In this document: positions 32,511 to 40,919 of the stretch, in pieces | How the letters are laid out: every line of letters starts with the position of its first letter | How positions within the stretch are numbered: the stretch's first letter is position 1 | Assembly (NCBI GenBank): GCA_900314295.1 | Contig: OMUU01000010.1 | Location: forward strand, 1-40,974 | Source of the DNA: an uncultured Lachnospiraceae bacterium | GTDB taxonomy: Bacteria; Bacillota; Clostridia; Lachnospirales; Lachnospiraceae | DNA length: 40,974 nucleotides | Direction of reading: 5' to 3' | The notes under the pieces: generated by a model | What the model was told of the DNA's origin: nothing | Databases searched by the model: none | What the model saw: the letters and a program-made list of their open reading frames with translations, nothing else | Made by a program: the position numbers and the translations under genes

Positions 32511-32942
32511 ATGTTCATGGGTGAGTACAGCCATACAATCGATAGTAAAGGAAGACTGATCATCCCATCCAAATTCAGGGAGGAACTTGGGGAGAGTTTT
32601 GTCCTGACAAGAGGATTGGACGGATGTCTCTCCATCTATTCGGCTGCGTCATGGAAAGCCTTTGAGGAGAAGCTGTCTCAATTGCCACTTACAAGTAAAG
32701 ATGCAAGAACCTTCACCCGTTTCTTTGTCAGCGGAGCAACAGGCTGCGAACTGGACAAGCAGGGGAGAATTCTCGTGCCGGGTACGCTGCGGGAATATGC
32801 TGGTCTGGAGAAGGATGTGATCCTGGCCGGGAACCTGGATCGTATCGAAGTCTGGAGCAAGGACCGATGGGCGGATAACAACGATTACGAAGACATGGAT
32901 GCCATTGCGAAGGGACTGCAGGATATTGGAGTGTCAATCTGA
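32511..32942 (+). CDS. mraZ: Transcriptional regulator MraZ
   Basis: This protein of 143 residues, the usual size, is built of two SpoVT/AbrB-like MraZ repeats. Each has the DxxxR motif ([14 protein letters not shown] near 12-25 and [15 protein letters not shown] near 88-102). It binds the repeats at 32408-32442 and controls the division and cell-wall cluster. The ATG at 32511 has GAGGT 10 bp upstream; starts further upstream would extend into the MraZ box and are rejected. RsmH follows after 22 bp. Confidence 0.96.
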   Translation: MFMGEYSHTIDSKGRLIIPSKFREELGESFVLTRGLDGCLSIYSAASWKAFEEKLSQLPLTSKDARTFTRFFVSGATGCELDKQGRILVPGTLREYAGLEKDVILAGNLDRIEVWSKDRWADNNDYEDMDAIAKGLQDIGVSI

Positions 32943-32964
32943 AGTCTGGCGCAGGAGCGGTGAT

Positions 32965-33909
32965 ATGGAATTCAGTCATAAATCGGTATTGTTGAATGAG
33001 ACCATCGGGAATCTGAAAATCAAACCTGACGGAATCTACGTGGACGGCACATTAGGGGGTGGCGGACACGCTTTGGAAGTTTGCAAGCGTCTTACAGATG
33101 GTGGAAGACTCATCGGGATTGACCAGGATGCGGACGCGATTGAAGCAGCCGGGAATCGTCTTATAGAATATAAGGATCGGGTAACGATTCTCCGGGGCAA
33201 TTATCACGAGATGAAAAGCATGCTGGCAGATCAGGGGATTGCGGGTGTCGACGGCATACTGCTGGACCTGGGAGTATCTTCGCATCAGCTGGATGATTCA
33301 AGCCGGGGATTTACCTACCGTGCAGACGCTCCGCTGGACATGAGAATGGACCAGAGACGTGAGCTTTCTGCCTACACGGTCGTAAATACCTACAGCAAAG
33401 AGCAGTTGTATCAAGTGATTCGTGATTATGGCGAGGAAAAGTTTGCCGAGAATATCGCCAAACACATCTGTCTGGAACGGGAGAAGCGGCCGATCCGGAC
33501 CACAGGAGAACTTGCCGATATCATCAAGGCTTCTATTCCGGCCAGAATGAGAGCGACGGGCGGACATCCGGCGAAGCGGACGTTTCAGGCAATCCGTATT
33601 GAGGTGAACGGGGAGCTTGATGTACTCAAGGATTCGCTGGACAGCATGATCGATCTGCTGAATGAAGGCGGAAGAATCTGTGTGATCACCTTTCATTCGC
33701 TGGAAGATCGCATCGTGAAAAATATTTTCAGGAGAAATGAAAACCCTTGTATCTGTCCTCCGCAGTTTCCGGTTTGTGTATGTGGAAGAAAGTCAAAGGG
33801 TTTTGTTGTAACAAGAAAGCCTATCGTTCCATCGGTAGAAGAGATGGAGGAGAATCCACGCTCCAAGAGCGCCAAGCTCAGGGTGTTCGAGAAGAAAAGC
33901 GCAGGATGA
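32965..33909 (+). CDS. rsmH: 16S rRNA (cytosine1402-N4)-methyltransferase RsmH
   Basis: This SAM-dependent methyltransferase of 314 residues modifies C1402 of 16S rRNA in the P-site of the 30S subunit. SAM-binding residues are in [11 protein letters not shown] (near 28-38) and [10 protein letters not shown]; the [21 protein letters not shown] block and the C-terminal [11 protein letters not shown] ending are family signatures. A cysteine-rich segment ([18 protein letters not shown]) is typical of the family. The ATG at 32965 has AGGAG 7 bp upstream. Its place after mraZ is standard. Confidence 0.97.
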   Translation: MEFSHKSVLLNETIGNLKIKPDGIYVDGTLGGGGHALEVCKRLTDGGRLIGIDQDADAIEAAGNRLIEYKDRVTILRGNYHEMKSMLADQGIAGVDGILLDLGVSSHQLDDSSRGFTYRADAPLDMRMDQRRELSAYTVVNTYSKEQLYQVIRDYGEEKFAENIAKHICLEREKRPIRTTGELADIIKASIPARMRATGGHPAKRTFQAIRIEVNGELDVLKDSLDSMIDLLNEGGRICVITFHSLEDRIVKNIFRRNENPCICPPQFPVCVCGRKSKGFVVTRKPIVPSVEEMEENPRSKSAKLRVFEKKSAG

Positions 33910-33934
33910 TTTTCCTGAATACAGGATAGCAGGA

Positions 33935-34471
33935 ATGGCCAGAAAAAATTCGAAATCATATACAAGTGCAAAACGAAGGGTAAATTCGATAAAATCGGGC
34001 TCGGTAAAGTACTACAGACTGCAGGAGTCATATGAAGACGGTAACGCCGTCCGAAGTTTTGAGGAAGAGACGGAGGAGGACATTATCGAGGAGGCAAGAC
34101 CGAAGGTGAGCAAGCGGACGAAGCATAACCGCGCCAGAGCGAAGAATATGAGCGCCGGATACGTTCTTTTTCTTTCTGCGGTGTGCATTGTCACGGTCTT
34201 TCTCTGCATTCATTATTTGCAGCTGCGTTCTGATCTGACCAATCAGACAGAAAAGATCGCTTCCATGCAGAACACGCTCAATCAGCTCAAGGCGGATAAT
34301 GATGCGTATTACAAGGCAACGATGGCGTCGCTGTCGATGGATGATGTGAAGGATACGGCACTGAATAAGCTGAACATGCATTATGCCACGGAGTCTCAGA
34401 TTCGCTATTATAACGCGGAGGATGAGAGCTATGTACGCCAGTACCAGAGCTTGTCCGGAGAGAACGGATAA
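33935..34471 (+). CDS. ftsL: FtsL-like cell division protein
   Basis: This is a bitopic membrane protein of 178 residues. A basic cytoplasmic segment of about 70 residues is followed by one membrane helix (about 71-90), then a coiled-coil-like region (LRSDLTNQTEKIASMQNTLNQLKADND). This matches the size and position of FtsL, the partner of DivIB/FtsQ and DivIC/FtsB in the divisome. Sequence similarity alone is weak, as always for FtsL; the call rests on topology and on its place between rsmH and the PBP gene. The start has a short-spaced AGGA. Two hairpins and a promoter lie in the 238-bp gap after it. Confidence 0.75.
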   Translation: MARKNSKSYTSAKRRVNSIKSGSVKYYRLQESYEDGNAVRSFEEETEEDIIEEARPKVSKRTKHNRARAKNMSAGYVLFLSAVCIVTVFLCIHYLQLRSDLTNQTEKIASMQNTLNQLKADNDAYYKATMASLSMDDVKDTALNKLNMHYATESQIRYYNAEDESYVRQYQSLSGENG

Positions 34472-34561
34472 GTGTTTATGGGGAGAGGACACTCCCTGTT
34501 TCAGAAGCTGTACGTCACAGATAACCGGTAAACGGTTTCTTTCATGTGCTTCTGGAAACGG

Positions 34562-34590
34562 GAGACAAAGAGATAGGAGTATGCTATAAT
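34562..34590 (+). promoter_or_regulatory. Internal promoter with extended -10 before the PBP gene
   Basis: TGCTATAAT (34582-34590) is a consensus extended -10 box. A weak -35 GAGACA (34562-34567) lies 17 bp upstream. The transcript would start near 34597, at the foot of the 33-bp hairpin, so the RNA would begin with that structure. Farther upstream, GTTTC-AGAAGC (34498-34508) can pair with 34548-34559. Confidence 0.65.
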
Positions 34591-34592
34591 TT

Positions 34593-34677
34593 CAGAACCA
34601 TGTGAATTGATCTGAGAGGACGCGCTGCGATCATGCGGCATTAGGCGCGGCTTCTCAGATTAGTTCATATGGTTCTG
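34593..34677 (+). ncRNA. Long hairpin leader upstream of the PBP gene
   Basis: Left arm 34593-34625 pairs with right arm 34645-34677: 33 positions with 28 Watson-Crick pairs, 4 G-U wobbles and 1 mismatch, around a 19-nt loop (the arms begin CAGAACCATG and end TATGGTTCTG). The wobbles at four positions keep RNA pairing while breaking DNA symmetry, which suggests a function at the RNA level. No T tract follows, so it is not a standard terminator. The ribosome site of the PBP gene lies 18 nt after the stem. Role unknown: a riboswitch-like leader, an RNA-stability element or a remnant of a fold-back mobile element are all possible. Confidence 0.6.
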
Positions 34678-34709
34678 ATGGCGTTTACATGGAAAAAGGA
34701 GATTGAAAT

Positions 34710-36995
34710 TTGAGCAGAAGAAAGAAATCCGGGGCAAGCGCGGAGAAGAAAAGAGAACGCCGGATGCGTCAGCGTCGGATTGGTCTCAGAACGAGCAAGA
34801 AGCTGGTGGGATTGTTCCTTCTGGTTGTTCTTTGTCTGGCAGGACTTGCTCTTCGCATTACCTATATCAATGCCTCCCAGGGAGAACGGTATGAGCGGAT
34901 TGTGCAGACGCAGGCGCAGCAGCAATACACCAGTACGACAATTCCATACCGACGGGGAGACATTACGGACAGAAACGGGACGATTCTTGCGTCGAGTGAA
35001 AAGGAATATAACGTGATCCTTGACTGTAAGGTCGTAAATACGGAGGTAAGCGGTCTGGACGGTACCACGAGTCAGACATATCTGGAACCGACCGTGAAGG
35101 CTCTTGTCAATGAGTTGGGCATCGATGAGGCCTCCATCCGGAAGCTGCTCACAGATGACAGTACCAAGAACAGCCAGTATCAGATCCTGAAGAGCGGACT
35201 GTCGATCACAGATAAGCAGAAATTTGAAAAATATACCGACTTGACGAGCAAGGAAAATGCGAATCTTACCGATGCAGAGAAGGAAGAACGGCAAAATGTC
35301 AGGGGCGTCTGGTTTGAAGAAAAGTATGTGCGGACATATCCGCTGAAGTCACTTGCCTGCGACACCATCGGCTTTACCTATGATGGAACGACTGCGGACT
35401 GGGGAATTGAGGGGTATTATTCCAATATCCTGAATGGCGTAGACGGGAGACAGTACGGATATTACACGGACAACGCGGATGTGGAACAGTCCACAATTGC
35501 CGCAAAAGACGGGGACAATGTTGTATCCACGATCGATGTCAACGTTCAGCAGATTATTCGCGATGCTCTGCAGCAGTACGAAAATGAAATGGCGGATAAT
35601 GACCAGAAGAACAATGGCGCAAAAAACGTCGGCGTTGTGGTGATGGATCCGAATACCGGTGAAGTTCTCGGGATGGATTCTGACAGATGGTATGATCTGA
35701 ATAATCCGCGGGATCTCACTCCGTTTTATACGAAGGAAGAAATTAAGAAGATGAGCAACAATGATATGATGGACGCACTGAGCAGTCTGTGGCAGAACTT
35801 CACCATATCAAATGCGTATGAGCCGGGATCGGTCTACAAGCCGATCACCGTTGCGGAAGGATATACGACCGGAGTCCTGAATGACAATTCTACATTTTTC
35901 TGCGACGGAGGAGAGCAGGTGGCCGACAAGTATATCGCCTGCGAGGGTACGCACGGTCAGATTACCGTCGCTGAGGCTGTCAAGTATTCCTGTAATGATG
36001 CGCTGATGCAGATCGGTGCTCTGATCGGTGAGAAGAACTTCCTGAAGTATGATAACATCTTCAATTTTGGCATGAAAACGGGAATTGACCTCCCCGGAGA
36101 AAGCTCCGGACTGTTGTTTGATGCGGATACCATGGGACCGGTTGAGCTTGCGACCTCTTCCTTCGGACAAGGCTTCACCGTTACGATGATTCAGGAGGCC
36201 GCTGCCATCTCCGCAGCCATTAACGGGGGATATTATTACAAGCCTCATGTGGTCAAGCAGATTACAGATGAGAATGGCGCCGTTGTGCAGACGATCAATC
36301 CGGTTCTGGAGAGAAGAACAAATACCGAAGAGGTAAGCAAGAAGGTCCGGGAAGCGATGGGCGCCGTTATGGAATACGGAGGAACCGGATACGTAACGAA
36401 AATCCCGGGATACAGTATGGGAGGCAAAACGGGAACCGCGGAAAAGCTCCCCCGGGGCAATAACAAGTACAGCCTTTCCTTTATCGGATTTGCGCCTCTT
36501 GATGATCCGAAGGTTGTGGTCTATGTCACGGTAGATGAGCCAAATGCGGACAATCAGGAATCCTCATGCTATGCGGAGAGCATAGCGAGGAATATTTTCA
36601 CAGAGCTTCTTCCTTATATGAATATCTTTCCGGACGAAGAAGGGTATACGGCCTCTGATGTTGAAACAGGCTTTGTGACGAGCGCGCAGATGATCGGTAA
36701 GGAATATTCCATCGGCGAAAACGGACCGATTTACACGGCGACCGGTAAATTATCCTCCGGAGACGACACGTCTTCCGATGGGGACGCGTCGTCTGGCAAT
36801 AACAGCGCTGATTCAGCCACAACGGAGGCGGGAGAAACCGTTACCGGAAATGATACAACAGTCGGAACGGCACAGGACGGAACGGATCTGCCGACTGTGG
36901 ACATTGGATCAGAGGATACCGAAAGCGGGAACGATTACTTTACGGACGGCGTGAGCAACGAGGACCTGTCGAATTATCTGTCGGACAATCCGTAA
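34710..36995 (+). CDS. Class B penicillin-binding protein (division/SpoVD-like transpeptidase)
   Basis: This is a peptidoglycan transpeptidase of 761 residues. A basic cytoplasmic start leads to one membrane helix (about 30-50). The class B dimerisation domain follows (about 60-240; PYRRGDITDRNGTILA), then the transpeptidase domain (about 290-640) with S374-V-Y-K377, S427-C-N429 and K573-T-G575. Its place between ftsL and mraY fits division PBP2x/FtsI or the sporulation paralogue SpoVD. No clear PASTA repeats are seen. The last 80 residues or so are rich in Asp, Ser, Thr and Gly with low complexity. The start is TTG at 34710 with AAGGAG 9 bp upstream; an ATG at 34689 is stopped after five codons. 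A 33-bp hairpin with its own promoter precedes it. Confidence 0.93.
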   Translation: MSRRKKSGASAEKKRERRMRQRRIGLRTSKKLVGLFLLVVLCLAGLALRITYINASQGERYERIVQTQAQQQYTSTTIPYRRGDITDRNGTILASSEKEYNVILDCKVVNTEVSGLDGTTSQTYLEPTVKALVNELGIDEASIRKLLTDDSTKNSQYQILKSGLSITDKQKFEKYTDLTSKENANLTDAEKEERQNVRGVWFEEKYVRTYPLKSLACDTIGFTYDGTTADWGIEGYYSNILNGVDGRQYGYYTDNADVEQSTIAAKDGDNVVSTIDVNVQQIIRDALQQYENEMADNDQKNNGAKNVGVVVMDPNTGEVLGMDSDRWYDLNNPRDLTPFYTKEEIKKMSNNDMMDALSSLWQNFTISNAYEPGSVYKPITVAEGYTTGVLNDNSTFFCDGGEQVADKYIACEGTHGQITVAEAVKYSCNDALMQIGALIGEKNFLKYDNIFNFGMKTGIDLPGESSGLLFDADTMGPVELATSSFGQGFTVTMIQEAAAISAAINGGYYYKPHVVKQITDENGAVVQTINPVLERRTNTEEVSKKVREAMGAVMEYGGTGYVTKIPGYSMGGKTGTAEKLPRGNNKYSLSFIGFAPLDDPKVVVYVTVDEPNADNQESSCYAESIARNIFTELLPYMNIFPDEEGYTASDVETGFVTSAQMIGKEYSIGENGPIYTATGKLSSGDDTSSDGDASSGNNSADSATTEAGETVTGNDTTVGTAQDGTDLPTVDIGSEDTESGNDYFTDGVSNEDLSNYLSDNP

Positions 36996-37016
36996 GGGAA
37001 CATCCTTAGCAAGCGG

Positions 37017-37044
37017 TTGACAGGATGTGGAAAGTATGTAATAT
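37017..37044 (+). promoter_or_regulatory. Internal promoter before mraY
   Basis: A consensus TTGACA (37017-37022) is followed after 16 bp by TAATAT (37039-37044). It lies in the 118-bp gap between the PBP and mraY genes and would give mraY-murD-ftsQ an independent transcript. Confidence 0.65.
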
Positions 37045-37050
37045 ATGTTT

Positions 37051-37082
37051 ACTGGCCGGGCTTTTTCGGGGCGCCGGTCAGT
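37051..37082 (+). other. Hairpin downstream of the mraY promoter
   Basis: ACTGGCCGG (37051-37059) pairs with CCGGTCAGT (37074-37082), one wobble, with a 14-nt loop. It begins just after the -10 box of the promoter at 37017 and ends 31 bp before the mraY start. No T tract follows; it may affect translation or RNA stability. Confidence 0.45.
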
Positions 37083-37113
37083 TATTATATGAAGTTAAAG
37101 TGGGAGATAGGAT

Positions 37114-38064
37114 ATGAAATGGATTGAATTTTTACCGGTATTTATCGCGTTCCTGGTGACCGCAGTCTGCACGGGACTGCTGATTCCCTTCCTGAACCGC
37201 AAAAAGGTGGATCAGACAGAGCGAAAGGAAGGCGTGGCCTCGCATCTGAAGAAGGCGGGAACGCCGACAATGGGAGGCATAGCGATTATCCTTGGCATTC
37301 TGGTCGTGGCGCTTTTGTATTTCCGCTCTGAGCCGACCATTGTCCCGATTATGATTCTGACCTTCGGCTTCGGTCTGGTAGGTTTTCTGGATGATTTTCT
37401 GAAGGTGGTTCTGCATCGCTCGGATGGACTGATCGCCTGGCAGAAGCTGATTCTTGAATTTGTTGTGACGGCGATTTTTCTGTATGTCATGGTGCATGTG
37501 TACGGCGTGTCTCTGGCCATGCTTGTTCCGTTTAATACGGCAGCGTCGGTTGATTTCGGTGCGTTCAATATTCCGTTTGCTTTTCTTGTGATTCTTGCCA
37601 CGGTAAATGGTGTGAATTTTACCGACGGTCTGGACGGCCTGGCATCCTCCGTCACAATCGTGGTTGCGCTGTTTTTCTCGGTATCCTCTATGATGCTGTC
37701 CGGCGGAATTACGCCGGTTACCTTTGCCGTGGTCGGTTCTTTGATGGGCTTTCTTCTGTTCAATGCATATCCTGCAAAGATCTTCATGGGAGATACCGGG
37801 TCCCTTGCGCTCGGGGGATTTGTTGCCGGAAGCGCATACATGATGAAGATGCCGCTGTATATTCCGATCGTCGGATTCATTTACGCCTTTGAGCTTGTCT
37901 CTGTAGCGCTTCAGGTTACATATTTTAAGCTGACACATGGGAAGCGAATCTTCAAGATGACGCCGATTCACCATCATTTCGAGCTGTGCGGATGGTCTGA
38001 GACAAGGATTGTGACGACCTTCACGATTATCACAGCCCTTCTGTGCCTTCTTGCTACAAAGTAA
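37114..38064 (+). CDS. mraY: Phospho-N-acetylmuramoyl-pentapeptide-transferase MraY
   Basis: This is an integral membrane enzyme of 316 residues with about ten helices. It transfers phospho-MurNAc-pentapeptide to undecaprenyl phosphate, making lipid I. Catalytic motifs are FLDDFLK (with the DD pair), NGVNFTDGLDGLAS, FMGDTGSLALGG and the C-terminal loop HGKRIFKMTPIHHHFE. GGGAG precedes the ATG. The protein is fully typical. A family-2 repeat follows the stop codon. Confidence 0.97.
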   Translation: MKWIEFLPVFIAFLVTAVCTGLLIPFLNRKKVDQTERKEGVASHLKKAGTPTMGGIAIILGILVVALLYFRSEPTIVPIMILTFGFGLVGFLDDFLKVVLHRSDGLIAWQKLILEFVVTAIFLYVMVHVYGVSLAMLVPFNTAASVDFGAFNIPFAFLVILATVNGVNFTDGLDGLASSVTIVVALFFSVSSMMLSGGITPVTFAVVGSLMGFLLFNAYPAKIFMGDTGSLALGGFVAGSAYMMKMPLYIPIVGFIYAFELVSVALQVTYFKLTHGKRIFKMTPIHHHFELCGWSETRIVTTFTIITALLCLLATK

Positions 38065-38070
38065 TCGGTT

Positions 38071-38146
38071 CGTTTTTGTATTTTGGTGCGGGAGTGCGGA
38101 GCACGGAGTAATCCGCAGGTTATACAGCTTGCGTTACAAGGTATCG
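38071..38146 (+). repeat. Family-2 interspersed repeat, copy C
   Basis: This copy aligns with the minus strand of copies A and B: GTGCGGGAGTGCGGAGCACG, then TTATACAGCTTGCGTTACAA and the end GGTATCG. It begins seven bases after the mraY stop codon and occupies the gap before murD. In the frame that matches copies A and B it would read AGVRSTE-stop-SAGYTACVTRY, so it is non-coding here. Confidence 0.7.
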
Positions 38147-38220
38147 TATGTGTGGTTACGCATAAATCTGAGCCTCGGAGATGGGGCCGTCATTTCAGAG
38201 ATGGGAAAGGACATAAGAAA

Positions 38221-39591
38221 ATGGATGTAAAGGGAAAGAAAGTACTTGTATTCGGATGCGGAAAGAGCGGCATCGGCGCAACCCGTCTGCTTCTGGCAAA
38301 AGGGGCGGATCCGATTATCTACGACGGCAATGAGAAGGCGGACCGGAAGAAGATACAGGACAGCCTGGGCGCGGAAGTGAAGATTGTTCTTGGAAATCTT
38401 CCGGAAGAAACAGCGAAGCAGGTTGAACTCGTGGTCATGAGCCCGGGGGTTCCCTGCGATATTCCGGTTGTTCAGGATTTTTACGCAAGGAAAGTCCCCG
38501 TATGGGGTGAGGTAGAGCTCGCTTACCGGGTCGGAAAGGGAAAAGTACTGGCAGTCACCGGCACAAATGGAAAAACGACGACGGTGACGCTTCTGGGTGA
38601 GATCATGAAGAACTATTATCCGGAGGTCTATGTTGTCGGAAATATCGGAACACCTTATACGGACGTTGCTCTCGAACAGAGCGAGAACGCCTGGACAGTG
38701 GCGGAGGTCAGCAGCTTTCAGATGGAGACAATTGAGAGCTTCCATCCGGTTGCCTCTGCGATCACAAATATCACGGAGGATCATCTGAACCGGCACCATA
38801 CAATGAAGGAGTATATCCGGTGCAAAGAGCGTATCGCAGAGAATCAGACGGCGGAGGATGTCTGTGTTCTGAATTATGAAGACGATGTGCTTCGAGAATT
38901 CGGGGCGCAGGTAAAAGCAAGGGTGATCTATTTTTCCAGCCGCAGAGTTCTGGACAGGGGCATTTATCTGGACAATGGCACCATTTATATCGCAGATGGG
39001 AAGGAGATTATTCCGGTCGTACGGACGGATGATCTTCAGCTTCTCGGCCTCCACAATTTTGAGAATATCATGGTGGCCGTGGCGATGGCGTATCATGCGG
39101 GCGTACCCATGGACAGCATACGGAAGACGGTCTGTGCCTTCAAGGGCGTTGCGCATCGGATTGAATACGTGGCTGAAGTGAACGGGGTAAAATATTATAA
39201 CGATTCCAAGGGCACGAATCCCGATGCCGCGATCAAGGGAATTCAGGCCATGAATCGGCCGACCTGTCTGATCGGAGGCGGTTTTGACAAGGAACTGGCG
39301 TTTGACGACTGGATCAGAGCGTTTGACGGCAAGGTAAAGTTCCTTGCATTGATCGGACAGACGAGGGAAAAGATCGCCGAGACTGCCCTGAGGCTCGGTT
39401 TCCCGGAAAAAAATATTGCCTTTTTCGACAACCTGGAACAGGCGACAAAGGCGTGCGCCGATCATGCTGTTCCGGGGGATGCTGTTCTGCTGTCGCCGGC
39501 ATGTGCAAGCTGGGGGCAGTTTGACAACTATGAGCAGCGGGGAGACATGTTTAAGCAGTATGTCAGAAGTATGACTGGCAGCCGCGAATAA
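38221..39591 (+). CDS. murD: UDP-N-acetylmuramoylalanine-D-glutamate ligase MurD
   Basis: This cytoplasmic Mur ligase of 456 residues adds D-glutamate to UDP-MurNAc-L-Ala. It has an N-terminal Rossmann-like UDP-binding domain (FGCGKSGIGATR), an ATP loop AVTGTNGKTTTV (K118), a central ligase domain with SSFQMETIESF and NITEDHLNRH, and a C-terminal domain with NDSKGTNPDA and LLSPACASWGQFDNYEQRG, all standard for MurD. The ATG at 38221 has AAAGGA about 10 bp upstream; a longer frame from 38083 would read through a family-2 repeat and is rejected. ftsQ follows 11 bp after the stop. Confidence 0.97.
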   Translation: MDVKGKKVLVFGCGKSGIGATRLLLAKGADPIIYDGNEKADRKKIQDSLGAEVKIVLGNLPEETAKQVELVVMSPGVPCDIPVVQDFYARKVPVWGEVELAYRVGKGKVLAVTGTNGKTTTVTLLGEIMKNYYPEVYVVGNIGTPYTDVALEQSENAWTVAEVSSFQMETIESFHPVASAITNITEDHLNRHHTMKEYIRCKERIAENQTAEDVCVLNYEDDVLREFGAQVKARVIYFSSRRVLDRGIYLDNGTIYIADGKEIIPVVRTDDLQLLGLHNFENIMVAVAMAYHAGVPMDSIRKTVCAFKGVAHRIEYVAEVNGVKYYNDSKGTNPDAAIKGIQAMNRPTCLIGGGFDKELAFDDWIRAFDGKVKFLALIGQTREKIAETALRLGFPEKNIAFFDNLEQATKACADHAVPGDAVLLSPACASWGQFDNYEQRGDMFKQYVRSMTGSRE

Positions 39592-39602
39592 AGGAGTTCA
39601 GG

Positions 39603-40901
39603 TTGGATCAGGAAAAAACAAAGCATCTGGAAAAGAGAAAACGAGAGAGGATCCGGAAAAAAAGGCTTCGAATCGCGCTCGCAGCTTGTGGAGGAGCCTT
39701 GGTATGCCTCGTGATTTTCATTGGCGTATTCTATGTTCCGGATCGCGGTGCGGAAGTAACAGGAAGCTCGAGGTATACGGAGAAGGAAATCCGTGAAATG
39801 GTATTTGGAAGCTTTGCGGACCGGAATTCTCTGTATCTGTGCCACATCAGAAAGACGATAGAACCGGAAAATGCCCCGTTTATTTCCTCTATTCAGGCGG
39901 AATACGTGGGGCACAGCAGGGTGCGTCTTGTGGTGAACGAAAATTCTCCGGTCGGCTATATCCAGCAGGATGGGATTGATTATTATTTTGACGCGAACGG
40001 AATGGTGCTGGAGGCGGTCAAGGACAAAAATCCGACGCCGGATCAGGAGAAAACCGAGTCTGTCGTGTCTTCGTCAGCAGTTGCATCCTCATCCGTGTCT
40101 TCTTCCTCTTTCTCTTCCACAACAAAGACAGATTATCAGTCGCTGGGCCTTACGGCGACGCTGGTTGACCTCAACGGGGATGGGATGCCAGAGACAGATG
40201 CGAATGGGAACTGGCTTGTAGACACAGACGGAGACGGAACGGTTGACCAGACCACGTCCGGGGTATCCCTCATCGATATCGATGGAGACGGCATCCCGGA
40301 TATTACACAGACGGATTACGACAACGCAAAGGCGGCAAAGGAAGAGGAGGAAAAGCAGAAGGCTCAGGCGGCAGCGAATGCGGCATCCTCTGAAAACACC
40401 TCTGGAAATCAGACAACAAAGACGGAGGCGGTTCAGTCGTCATCATCCGTTTCCGCTGTATCTTCAGACGCAGGCGCTTCTTCTGCCGATACAGAATATC
40501 ATCCGGCATTAACGGATGTCACCAGAATCATTGGTCTGACGGATAAGAAGCTGACTGTCGGAAAAACGGTTCCGGTTTCGGATGAAAGTGTTTTTTCTAC
40601 CATTCAGGCTTTGAGCCGGCTGATCAGTAAATTTAACATTCACCCGGATAAAATAATATTTGACAGTGATCGGAATATCTCCCTGTATTATAACGACGGG
40701 AAGATAAAGATCATGCTCGGGAAGGATACGCTCCTGGAGGACAAGGTTTCCAAGGCGGCAGCGATTCTGCCCCAGCTTTCCGGTATGGAGGGGACGCTTC
40801 ATCTCGAGAGCTATACAGAAGATACCGTTAATATTGTCTTCGATACAACCGAGACGGGAGATGCCGCTTCTGAAAGCGGGACATCGGACAGCGGCAGCTG
40901 A
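39603..40901 (+). CDS. ftsQ: FtsQ/DivIB-like division protein with DxDxDG repeats
   Basis: This is a bitopic protein of 432 residues. A basic N-terminus and a membrane helix (about 24-45) lead to a POTRA-type domain (about 48-115), and the FtsQ/DivIB beta domain resumes near 300-425. Between them sits an insert of about 150 residues: serine-rich linkers around three calcium-binding-type motifs, D189-L-N-G-D193-G, D207-T-D-G-D211-G and D225-I-D-G-D229-G, like thrombospondin type 3 or EF-hand loops. DivIB usually lacks such loops. A glutamate/lysine/alanine-rich and then serine-rich stretch follows (about 240-300). The start is TTG with AAGGAG 6 bp upstream. Context (after murD) supports DivIB; the insert's role, perhaps Ca2+-dependent spacing in the wall, is inference. 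The tail is serine/threonine rich. Confidence 0.83.
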   Translation: MDQEKTKHLEKRKRERIRKKRLRIALAACGGALVCLVIFIGVFYVPDRGAEVTGSSRYTEKEIREMVFGSFADRNSLYLCHIRKTIEPENAPFISSIQAEYVGHSRVRLVVNENSPVGYIQQDGIDYYFDANGMVLEAVKDKNPTPDQEKTESVVSSSAVASSSVSSSSFSSTTKTDYQSLGLTATLVDLNGDGMPETDANGNWLVDTDGDGTVDQTTSGVSLIDIDGDGIPDITQTDYDNAKAAKEEEEKQKAQAAANAASSENTSGNQTTKTEAVQSSSSVSAVSSDAGASSADTEYHPALTDVTRIIGLTDKKLTVGKTVPVSDESVFSTIQALSRLISKFNIHPDKIIFDSDRNISLYYNDGKIKIMLGKDTLLEDKVSKAAAILPQLSGMEGTLHLESYTEDTVNIVFDTTETGDAASESGTSDSGS

Positions 40902-40919
40902 GAGGTTACTGTCCCCCCA

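Noticed and set aside
34480-34496. Small stem GGGAG-CTCCC after ftsL as a terminator
   Set aside because: A 5-bp stem without a T tract; too weak to call.
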